Shown here: positions 43,002-49,709 of the stretch, one piece after another
Numbering within the stretch: position 1 is the first letter of the stretch
Layout: every line of letters begins with the position of its first letter
NCBI GenBank assembly: GCA_050187415.1
Contig: JBFWXN010000022.1
Coordinates: forward strand, 8,903-72,902
DNA length: 64,000 bases
From: Ga0077555 sp050187415
GTDB lineage: Bacteria > Pseudomonadota > Alphaproteobacteria > Rhizobiales > Hyphomicrobiaceae
Direction: 5' to 3'
Notes under the pieces: model-generated
Databases searched by the model: none
Seen by the model: only the letters and a program-made list of their open reading frames with translations
What the model was told of the DNA's origin: nothing
Made by a program: the position numbers and the translations under genes

Positions 43002-44654
43002 CAAGCATGCTGGGCGGAACTCTTCCTCTTCCTCGAACTTCCGGGCCAAGCCGAGCGCCATGGTCAACGCCACGATGCCGTCGATCTTCTCACGGCTGCG
43101 CTCCTTGTCGAGCTTGCGGTTGCCGGCCGGGTCTCGAGCGACGATGACGTTGCTACAGCACCAGAGCATGACCGGGTGCGCGCCGTGCCGGAGCTTGCGT
43201 TGCAGGACAAGGCCTTCGAGCGCATCGACGGCCGGCCCCATGTCCTTGAAGCCCTGGCCCCATTCGACCAACTTCACGTCGATTCCCTCATTGCCGAGGT
43301 CGCGCTTGAAGCCGTCGATCCTCCAGCGGTCGAAGGCAATGCCCTTGATGCGATAGTCGCTCGCCAGCTCGCCGAGGCGGCGAACCACATAGGCGTGATC
43401 CGTAGCGCGGCCTGGCGTAGCCTCGATCAGGCCGCGCTGCGACCATGACCAGTAGGGCACGCCGGCGGTGTCCTCGCGTTCCTTCAGCTTCTCCTTCGGG
43501 CACCAGAAGAACGGAAGCACATCGAAGCCGCCCGCCTTGTCGGGAAAGACCAGCACGAGCGCCGTGAGGTCGCTGGTCGAGCCAAGGTCGAGGCCGGCGT
43601 AGCATTCGCGCCCCATGAGGTCGCTGGCGTCGACAGTTGCCGCGCAAGCGTCCCATTCGACAGCCGGGATAAAGCGTTCGTTGGCGTCGATCCGCTGATT
43701 GAGATTGAGGTTGCGGAAGGCTGCCTCAAAGGCGGGGATGCGTTTTGCCCGGTTGGCGAGCTCCGCCATGTCGGTGTCCGATCGGAAGTCGCCCAAGGCC
43801 GGATTGGCAAGCCGCCAGGTCTCCGGGTCCCACGGATCGGCCTTCTCCGGGGCCGCGTAGAGGCGAAGCACGAAGCTCCGGTCCGTGATGCGCCGCTCGA
43901 GCACGTCGAGGCCATAGTCGACCATCTGGCTGAACCAGTGCAGATCGCTGTCGGCCTGGGTCGAGATGAGCACCTTCAGGGGCTCCGCACGGGCACCACC
44001 AGCGGTCGAGACGGCATCCCATAGGCGCCGGTCGCGGGACTGGGCACATTCGTCGTAGACGACGAACGTCGGGCTTAATCCGTGCATGCTACGGAAGTCG
44101 GCAGAGAGGGCCTGATAGGTCGAGCCGGTCGAGGCGTCGACGATCTTCTTCTGGGTCGCGAGGATGTTGACGCGGGGCGCCAGGTCGTCGTGGGCGAGCA
44201 CCATGGCGACCATCTCGTCATAGAGGATCGCAGCCTGTTTGCGATCGACGGCGCATGAGATGACCTGGCCGCGCGACTCGGCCTCGGGTCCGACCAGGTG
44301 CGCCAGGGCAAGGCCTGCGAGAAGGCCCGTCTTGCCGTTCTTGCGCGCCATCGAGAGGATGGCGGTGCGCACGAGCCGCGTGCCATCTTCGGCCGCCGGG
44401 TCGTAGAGATCGCGGAGGAACGTGCGCTGCCAGTCGCGGACCTCGAGCTTCGTCCCGGCGAGCGGACCTGCGGTGATCGTCAGCGTTTCGATGAATGCGA
44501 TCACGCGCTCGCTGCGAGTGAGCCCTGGCGCTTCCCACGGCGGGGATTTCTTGTTGGCCTTTTCGGCTTCGTCAAACAAACCGAGTGTCGTCTGCGGCCC
44601 GCCTTGCTGCGCCGGCTGCAAACTTTTTCGGGCTCCAGGACCACGCGTCCCCAT
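42972..44654 (-). CDS. terL: Terminase large subunit
   Basis: 560-residue packaging motor of the HK97/Terminase_1 type: ATPase plus nuclease. Walker A is MARKNGKTG at 102-110 (the Arg-Lys-Asn-Gly-Lys form usual for this group) and Walker B FVVYDE at 197-202, with coupling motif ISTQAD. The C-terminal RNase-H-like nuclease begins at CYAGLDLGSTSDLTALVLV, with acidic partners in IKGIAFDRWRIDG and SREKIDGIVALTMALG. All parts are intact. It follows the HNH gene by 86 bp. No small-terminase gene is recognisable beside it. Confidence 0.95.
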   Translation of the reverse strand: MGTRGPGARKSLQPAQQGGPQTTLGLFDEAEKANKKSPPWEAPGLTRSERVIAFIETLTITAGPLAGTKLEVRDWQRTFLRDLYDPAAEDGTRLVRTAILSMARKNGKTGLLAGLALAHLVGPEAESRGQVISCAVDRKQAAILYDEMVAMVLAHDDLAPRVNILATQKKIVDASTGSTYQALSADFRSMHGLSPTFVVYDECAQSRDRRLWDAVSTAGGARAEPLKVLISTQADSDLHWFSQMVDYGLDVLERRITDRSFVLRLYAAPEKADPWDPETWRLANPALGDFRSDTDMAELANRAKRIPAFEAAFRNLNLNQRIDANERFIPAVEWDACAATVDASDLMGRECYAGLDLGSTSDLTALVLVFPDKAGGFDVLPFFWCPKEKLKEREDTAGVPYWSWSQRGLIEATPGRATDHAYVVRRLGELASDYRIKGIAFDRWRIDGFKRDLGNEGIDVKLVEWGQGFKDMGPAVDALEGLVLQRKLRHGAHPVMLWCCSNVIVARDPAGNRKLDKERSREKIDGIVALTMALGLARKFEEEEEFRPACLSAGPLVLSR

Positions 44655-44740
44655 GATTTTTCCTTTGGGAATCGGAACTTACTGAATTTGTGAGGACAGC
44701 CGCCGGCTTGGCGTCCGGCCGTCCTGGCGATTGATCCCCC

Positions 44741-45073
44741 CTACCCCTCTGATCGATCGAGGAAGGGATGATCGGGGTCGAGCGGTCGGCCATCGAGGCC
44801 GCAGCCTTTGAAAGCAGCCTTCCAGCCCTTGCCGAAGGCGTGCGGGTTGTCGCGGGCGTTGGTCTTCACGCTGTGGCAACTGGTGCACATGGACATGAGG
44901 CCTTCGAGCGGCGGGTAAGGATCACCACCTGCAGCGACTGCCTTGATGTGGTCGACGCTGGTGGCAGGGGCGACGCGGCCACGCTTCGAGCACGGCTCGC
45001 AGAGCGGCTGAAGCCCGAGCTTCGCGGCACGCAGTTTTCGCCAGCGGCGCGTCGAGTAGAGGCTGCTACCCAT
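44741..45073 (-). CDS. HNH endonuclease (packaging-associated)
   Basis: 110 residues. The zinc-binding CEPCSKRG and CTSCHSVK pairs flank the active centre SVDHIKAVAAGGDPYPPLEG, an HNH fold. HK97-type phages carry such a nuclease beside the terminase, where it is needed for specific cos cleavage and head morphogenesis. The N-terminal YSTRRWRKLRAAKLGLQPLC is standard. The start has AAGGAGGAAG upstream, lying inside the end of the preceding small gene. Its place upstream of terL supports a cos packaging mechanism. Confidence 0.93.
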   Translation of the reverse strand: MGSSLYSTRRWRKLRAAKLGLQPLCEPCSKRGRVAPATSVDHIKAVAAGGDPYPPLEGLMSMCTSCHSVKTNARDNPHAFGKGWKAAFKGCGLDGRPLDPDHPFLDRSEG

Positions 45074-45242
45074 GACGAGCTTCCTCCTTCAGGCGCTTGG
45101 CCAGGGCTTCGTCAGCCTGCTCGCGCTCGGCTTCGTGTCGGTTGAGCCAATGCGCTTGCACTGGTGCTGGACGCTTCGGTGTCTGCTTGCGCCAGCGCCG
45201 CTCGGCGCGCTTCACTCGGCGCCCGGTGTGAGACGGCTTCAT
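45066..45242 (-). CDS. Small highly basic protein, unknown
   Basis: A 58-residue frame between the replication-type gene and HNH. Its ATG overlaps the stop of the upstream gene (ATGA) and its end overlaps the HNH start by 8 nt, so it fits exactly into a coupled run. The first half is strongly basic (HTGRRVKRAERRWRKQTPKR), the second half helical and charged (NRHEAEREQADEALAKRLKE). It may bind nucleic acid; it is too short for a normal small terminase. Confidence 0.6.
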   Translation of the reverse strand: MKPSHTGRRVKRAERRWRKQTPKRPAPVQAHWLNRHEAEREQADEALAKRLKEEARHG

Positions 45243-45982
45243 CGAAACACCCCGCCGGTGAGGTCGGCTCGCTTCCAGCCAGTCTTCGCGAAGGCTGCCT
45301 GTCGCTGCTCAAGCTGCTGCCGGATCGCCTCGGGATCGGGAAGTGGACCAGGCGGTGGCGGTCGGTGTTCGGCTCCGACGATTGACCCTGGCTCGATAGT
45401 CGCGAAGCCCGTTTCAACGGATATATTCCCGCTTCGCGGAATATATTGCGCTTCCTGCGGAGCTTCGGAGAAGCCAGAGTTTTCGGCGCTTTCAGCCCTG
45501 TTTGCGGTGCTTTGGGATGTGCGCTGTGGCGCACGACGTGCCGCCTTTGATGTGCGCTCCGACGCACATACTTTGCCGGTCTGCTTATGCGCCGGGGATG
45601 TGCGCTGTGGCGCACGTGCTTTGCTCACATGCTTCGGGCCGCGACGTTGCGTGCGCCCTTCCGCAAAGGCGGCATTATCGGCCTCATTGTCATACACAAC
45701 CGAGTACGAGAACCGCCGCTCGGTCTTCGTGTCGATGCCGCACTCGATGTACCCGTGCAGCTCCAGCAGTCGAATCGCCGCATTGATCGCCTCGCGGCGA
45801 CAGCCGACCAGCTCGGCCAGCCGGCTTTGGCTAGCGGTGCAGCCGAGCCCATTGCGTCCAAACCTGTCGTGCGCCGCGATCACCCCCAGCAACGCCAAGG
45901 GGATGCCGGCTAGGCGCGTGTCGCGAAGCGCCCTAAAGGGTATCGCCCCGTAACACGCGTAGTCTGCACTTTCCCGTGCCAT
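45239..45982 (-). CDS. Probable replication initiator with winged-helix domain
   Basis: 247 residues, first gene after attR. GGAGGG lies four bases before the ATG. The N-terminal GAIPFRALRDTRLAGIPLAL and TASQSRLAELVGCRREAINA, followed by AIRLLELHGYIE, form a winged helix as in phage replication proteins (lambda O, HTH_36-type). The middle is disordered and repetitive (APQRTS, ASERTS, APQRTS), because the DNA there holds three near-identical hairpin repeats. The C-terminal PLPDPEAIRQQLEQRQAAFA is helical. Genes of this position and design in phages and satellites bind an origin inside their own coding sequence. No helicase or primase domain is seen, so it would recruit host enzymes. Confidence 0.6.
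   Translation of the reverse strand: MARESADYACYGAIPFRALRDTRLAGIPLALLGVIAAHDRFGRNGLGCTASQSRLAELVGCRREAINAAIRLLELHGYIECGIDTKTERRFSYSVVYDNEADNAAFAEGRTQRRGPKHVSKARAPQRTSPAHKQTGKVCASERTSKAARRAPQRTSQSTANRAESAENSGFSEAPQEAQYIPRSGNISVETGFATIEPGSIVGAEHRPPPPGPLPDPEAIRQQLEQRQAAFAKTGWKRADLTGGVFR
45421..45615. other. Candidate replication origin inside the initiator gene
   Basis: Three iteron-like hairpins lie at 45519-45534 and 45600-45615 (both GTGCGC-TGTG-GCGCAC) and 45552-45567 (GTGCG-CTCCGA-CGCAC). Alongside is an AT-rich inverted repeat at 45421-45446 (ATATATTCC and GGAATATAT, 8-nt loop). The arrangement of iterons plus AT-rich palindrome within the initiator gene is that of lambdoid origins. Inference from architecture only. 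Confidence 0.5.
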
Positions 45983-46112
45983 TTTACCCTCCAGTTGCCT
46001 GGAAGGTGCAAGCCGAGCGTTTTACGATGCGCCCGTAAGTCGTTGATATGCCATAGGCATGATCAGACGATTTTTACAGCTAAGCCATTGAAAGCCGCGA
46101 ATAGCAGATGGC

Positions 46113-46157
46113 CTGCAAATCCGCGTACCCCGGTTCAATTCCGGGCGTGGCCTCCAG
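46113..46157. repeat. attR: 45-bp direct repeat of tRNA-Cys 3' end
   Basis: Exact copy of 36115-36159; the bases on both sides differ (c before and a after, against a and c at attL), so the repeat is exactly 45 bp. It marks the right end of the element. Confidence 0.95.
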
Positions 46158-47265
46158 ACCCGGATTTTGCGTTGACTGCCGGCAGCGGCGCTCGAAGGCG
46201 CCCCGGATTGCGTTCGGCAATGATCGGGCGGACCAGGCGGCCGAACCTCTCCGCCTCCTCGTCGTGGAGATAGCCCGAAAGACAAAACGAATGGCAGCCG
46301 GCATCGATGAACTGCTGGATCACGCTCGCGCATTGGCTCGGATCACCGACGATGGCGATGCCCGCGCCCTGCCGGACGCGCGTCAGCCCCGACCACAGGT
46401 GCGGCGCAATGTGCGGCCCCTTCTCACGGGCGAGGTCCTGGATACGGCGGTTCGCCTCGGATGTCGCCGTACGCTGGATGACGCGATCCCGGTCGTGCTC
46501 GCTGGTTTGCGCGATCAAGGCCTCTGCCGCTGCCCACGCCTGGTCCTCGGTTTGGCGGCAGATGATCTGCAGCCGCATGCCGAAGCCGATCTGGTCGCCC
46601 CGCCCATGCTCCGCTGCAAGTGACCGGATCGCGGCGACATTCGCGCTAATGCGCTCGGGCGTATCGCCCCAGAAGAGGTGTACGTCCGAATGGCGGGCCG
46701 AGATGTCCCACGCCTGCTTCGATCCCCCTCCGAGATAGAAGCGCGGGTGTGGCTTCTGATAGGCCCGCGGTCTGATCTCGGCGCCTTTCAGCGAATGGAA
46801 CTTCCCGTCGAAATGGAGCGGCCCTGAAGCCGTCCAGAGCGCCTTCAGGATGCGGACCTCCTCCTCCATCAGCTCGTAGCGCTCGCTTTTGCCGAGCGTC
46901 ACTCCTTCGGCCTCGACGTCGGTCTCGTTCTGGCCGGCGATGAGATTGACGGAGATGCGCCCCTTCGACAGATGGTCGAGCGTCGAGATCATCTTGGCCA
47001 GCATCACAGGATTGATGTAGCCGGGCCGCGCCGCAATCAGCGGCCGGATCAGCGAGTGCCGCGCGGCCATGTAGGCTCCGGCCATGTAGGCCTCCCAGCA
47101 GGAAACGCCGACCGGGATCAGAAGATACTCGAAACCCGCCCCCTCGGCCGCCCCGACCACGCGCTCGAACAACTCCAGCGAGGGCGTGACGTCACTCGCC
47201 GGATCGTTGAAGCGAACGGTGTCGCCGTGGGTCGGAAGGTACCAACCGAACTCGAGGGGCCGCAT
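46135..47265 (-). CDS. LLM-class flavin-dependent monooxygenase (alkanesulfonate monooxygenase, SsuD-like)
   Basis: 376 residues from ATG 47265 (MRPLEFGWYLPTHGD); the longer frame adds unrelated residues. FMNH2-dependent luciferase-fold enzyme that oxidatively splits C-S bonds of sulfonates, giving sulfite and an aldehyde. Supporting segments are FEYLLIPVGVSCWEAY, MLAKMISTLDHLSKGRISVN, LIAGQNETDVEAEGV, LGKSERYELMEEEV, PRFYLGGGSKQAWDISARHS and DVHLFWGDTPERI. It diverges from metY, consistent with sulfur scavenging. Its last six codons and stop fall inside attR, the copied tRNA-Cys end. Confidence 0.88.
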   Translation of the reverse strand: MRPLEFGWYLPTHGDTVRFNDPASDVTPSLELFERVVGAAEGAGFEYLLIPVGVSCWEAYMAGAYMAARHSLIRPLIAARPGYINPVMLAKMISTLDHLSKGRISVNLIAGQNETDVEAEGVTLGKSERYELMEEEVRILKALWTASGPLHFDGKFHSLKGAEIRPRAYQKPHPRFYLGGGSKQAWDISARHSDVHLFWGDTPERISANVAAIRSLAAEHGRGDQIGFGMRLQIICRQTEDQAWAAAEALIAQTSEHDRDRVIQRTATSEANRRIQDLAREKGPHIAPHLWSGLTRVRQGAGIAIVGDPSQCASVIQQFIDAGCHSFCLSGYLHDEEAERFGRLVRPIIAERNPGRLRAPLPAVNAKSGSGGHARN

Positions 47266-47444
47266 CGGCACTTTCCCGCAGGTATGGATTTGCAACGAAT
47301 GATATTGCATCGATAGCGCAATTTCGCCGCCCCGCGCCAGCCCGGAACGGTGCCGCTTTTCGCATCTGCAGCGACGAGTTTCCATTGACTTCCAGGGGCG
47401 TGATCCGATTCATGGCTCTCTTCGAGTGAGCTGGAGATATGCGT

Positions 47445-48740
47445 ATGACAACGAATACCGTGCCGGGCTTCGCCACCCGAGCAATCCACGCAGGCGCCGC
47501 TCCCGACCCCGCTACGGGCGCGCGCGTGACACCGATTTACCAGACCGCCTCCTTCGTCTTCAATGACGCCGAGCACGCTGCCTCGCTGTTCGCGCTGCAA
47601 TCCTTCGGCAACATCTATTCGCGCATCGGCAATCCCACCCAGAGCGCGCTCGAAGCGCGTATCGCGTCGCTCGAAGGGGGCACCGCAGCGCTGGCCGTGG
47701 CGTCGGGACACGCGGCGCAACTCGTCACGTTTCACACGCTGCTCGATCCGGGTGACGACTTCGTCGCCGGGCGCCAGCTCTATGGCGGCTCGATCAACCA
47801 GTTCAATCACGCATTCAAGAAGTTCAACTGGAACGTGGTGTGGGCGGATTCGACCGACCCCTCGTCGTTCGAGAAGGCTATTACGCCGAAAACCAAAGCC
47901 ATCATGATCGAATCGATCGCCAATCCGGGCGGCGTCGTGGTCGATATTGCGGCCATTTCCGCCATCGCCCGCAAGGCCGGCATTCCGCTGATCGTCGACA
48001 ACACGCTGGCCTCCCCCTACCTGTGCCGCCCGAAGGAGCACGGCGCCGACATCGTGCTGCACTCGATGACGAAGTTCATCGGCGGGCACGGCAATTCGAT
48101 CGGCGGCATCATCGTCGATTGCGGCACTTTCGACTGGGCCAAGGCCGGCGGCAAGTATCCTACGCTGACCTCGCCGAACTCGAGCTACAACGGCATGGTT
48201 CTGGCTGAGACGTTCGGCGATTTCGCCTTCGCTATCGCGTGCCGCGTGATGGGCCTTCGGGATCTCGGGCCAGCGATCTCGCCGTTCAACTCCTACATGA
48301 TCCTCACCGGCGTCGAGACGTTGCCGCTGCGCATGGAACGGCACTGCGCCAATGCGCTGGCGGCGGCGCGCCATCTCGAGAAGCACGCGGGCGTGGCCTG
48401 GGTCAACTACGCCGGCCTCGAAACGAACAAGTACTATCCGGTGCACAAGCGCATCTGCCCCGCCGGCGCGGGCGCCGTCTTCACGTTCGGGCTGAAGGGG
48501 GGCTACAACGCAGGCGTCAAGTTCGTCGGCGCCCTCGAGTTGTTCTCGCATCTGGCCAACATCGGCGATACGCGCAGCCTGGTGATCCATCCGGCCTCGA
48601 CGACGCACAGCCAGCTCACGCCCGAGCAGCGTGCGGCCGCAGGTGCCGGAGACGACGTGGTCCGCCTCTCGATCGGCATCGAGGATGCAGCTGACATCAT
48701 AGCCGACCTCGATCAGGCGCTGGCAAAAGCGGCGGCCTGA
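47445..48740 (+). CDS. metY: O-acetylhomoserine sulfhydrylase (MetY)
   Basis: PLP enzyme that makes homocysteine or methionine from O-acetylhomoserine and sulfide or methanethiol. 431 residues from ATG 47445, placed eight bases after GGAG; ATG 47439 is too close to that site. Features are FATRAIHAGAAPDPATGARV, FGNIYSRIGNPTQSALEARI, LIVDNTLASPYLCRPKEHGA and the Schiff-base K210 in LHSMTKFIGGHGNSIGG, with HPASTTHSQLTPEQRAAAG near the end, all typical of the long MetY form. It uses the sulfide that the cysJI sulfite reductase would produce. Confidence 0.95.
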   Translation: MTTNTVPGFATRAIHAGAAPDPATGARVTPIYQTASFVFNDAEHAASLFALQSFGNIYSRIGNPTQSALEARIASLEGGTAALAVASGHAAQLVTFHTLLDPGDDFVAGRQLYGGSINQFNHAFKKFNWNVVWADSTDPSSFEKAITPKTKAIMIESIANPGGVVVDIAAISAIARKAGIPLIVDNTLASPYLCRPKEHGADIVLHSMTKFIGGHGNSIGGIIVDCGTFDWAKAGGKYPTLTSPNSSYNGMVLAETFGDFAFAIACRVMGLRDLGPAISPFNSYMILTGVETLPLRMERHCANALAAARHLEKHAGVAWVNYAGLETNKYYPVHKRICPAGAGAVFTFGLKGGYNAGVKFVGALELFSHLANIGDTRSLVIHPASTTHSQLTPEQRAAAGAGDDVVRLSIGIEDAADIIADLDQALAKAAA

Positions 48741-48810
48741 GCGCGGCCCCGAACGCGAAGGGGCGGGCGGCAAGCGATCGCCGCCCGTCGCGGTCTACGT
48801 CGCCCAGAAT

Positions 48811-49707
48811 CTAAGGCCGAGGCCGATCGCCGAAGAATATTTTGAGTTCTGCGAGCACGGTGGCGGGATCTTCTTCCGCGAGATAGTGGCCCGTCTCGAT
48901 CGCACGGCCGGTCACGTCGCCATCGCAGTAGGCCGACCAGAGCGCCAGCGCGTCATACCAGGCGCCGATCTTGCCATTCGAGCCCCACAACACATGTAGC
49001 GGACAGCGGATACGCCTGCCTTCGGCCCGGCTTTCCCGGTCGTGCACGAGATCGATGCTGGCCGCCGCGCGATAGTCCTCGCACATGCCGGTGATCATCT
49101 CGCGCGTCCGCGCTGCTGTGAGGTAGTCGGCAAGCGCCTCGGGTGCGAAGAAGTCGGGCGGCTTCGGCTCGCGCGATGTATGGGCCCGGAACCATGCCTC
49201 GGGTGCCGCCGAGATGAGATCCTCGGGGAAGGGATGCGGCTGCGCAAACCAGAACCAATGATAGTAGCCAAGCCCGAATGCCATATCCGCCCGTTCGAAG
49301 TGCTCGATGGTCGGCACGATGTCGAGCACGGCGAGCCTGAGCACGCGATCGGGATGGTCTATGGCGAGGCGGTGTGCGACGCGCGCGCCCCGATCGTGCG
49401 CGGCAACAAGAAACCGGTCGTGCCCCAACCCCTGCATCAGCTCGACGACATCGCGCGCCATCTCGCGCTTGGCATAAGGCGCATGGTCGGCCGTGGGCGC
49501 CGGCTTGAACGACTGCCCGTAGCCTCTGAGATCGGGTGCGACGACCGTGAAAGAGCGCGCCAGCTCCGGCGCCACGCGATGCCACATGGCGTGCGTTTGC
49601 GGATTTCCGTGCAGCAGCACGAGCGGCGGGCCGTTGCCGCCGATCCGGACGCGAAGCGCGCCGTCGCTGACGTCAACGCGCTCCAGCCTGAAGCCGTCGA
49701 AGAACAT
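48811..49707 (-). CDS. Haloacetate (fluoroacetate) dehalogenase-type alpha/beta hydrolase
   Basis: 298 residues from ATG 49707. Alpha/beta hydrolase with the residue set of fluoroacetate dehalogenases: nucleophile D105 in VAAHDRGARVAHR with carboxylate-binding R106 and R109, D129 in AVLDIVPT, halide-binding H150-W151 in GYYHWFWFAQP, Tyr212 in MCEDYRAA, and catalytic H274 in IETGHYLAEED. The spacing D105-D129-H150/W151 equals that of known enzymes from Rhodopseudomonas and Burkholderia as I remember them. These hydrolyse haloacetates to glycolate. It starts 2 bp after the stop of a 2-hydroxyacid dehydrogenase gene. Related epoxide hydrolases are the alternative, but they lack the His-Trp pair. 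Confidence 0.82.
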   Translation of the reverse strand: MFFDGFRLERVDVSDGALRVRIGGNGPPLVLLHGNPQTHAMWHRVAPELARSFTVVAPDLRGYGQSFKPAPTADHAPYAKREMARDVVELMQGLGHDRFLVAAHDRGARVAHRLAIDHPDRVLRLAVLDIVPTIEHFERADMAFGLGYYHWFWFAQPHPFPEDLISAAPEAWFRAHTSREPKPPDFFAPEALADYLTAARTREMITGMCEDYRAAASIDLVHDRESRAEGRRIRCPLHVLWGSNGKIGAWYDALALWSAYCDGDVTGRAIETGHYLAEEDPATVLAELKIFFGDRPRP

Positions 49708-49709
49708 CG

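Larger units (their letters stand above)
36115..46157 (-). mobile_element. Integrated capsid-encoding phage satellite (cf-PICI-like), ~10.0 kb
   Basis: Bounded by exact 45-bp repeats, with an integrase next to attL. Almost all genes read leftward: replication protein, small basic protein, HNH, large terminase, small regulators and a membrane protein, major capsid, protease, portal, excisionase-like and integrase. Seen directly: a full DNA-packaging and head gene set but no recognisable tail tube, tape measure, baseplate, head-tail connector, holin or lysin. Known of cf-PICIs: they encode their own small heads and terminase and take only tails from helper phages. Inference: this is such a satellite in a probable Hyphomicrobiales host. 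The alternative, a decayed prophage that lost its tail module, is less attractive because every head gene is intact and the ends are clean. Confidence 0.85.

Noticed and set aside
45519..45615. Short CRISPR-like array
   Set aside because: Only three short hairpin repeats at unequal spacing (33 and 48 bp), in frame within a gene, and no cas genes; better read as iterons.
36205..45982. Complete or defective prophage
   Set aside because: No tail, lysis, repressor or antirepressor gene is visible and the element is only about 10 kb with clean att sites and intact head genes; a satellite explains this better, though a profile search is needed to be certain.
46022..46333. Minus-strand frame of 103 residues crossing attR
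   Set aside because: It runs through the tRNA-derived repeat and the end of the monooxygenase gene in another frame and has no family features.
47266..47444. SAM riboswitch upstream of metY
   Set aside because: Alphaproteobacterial SAM-II elements often precede met genes, but the conserved SAM-II pseudoknot sequence is not seen; the region is simply the divergent promoter shared with the SsuD-like gene.
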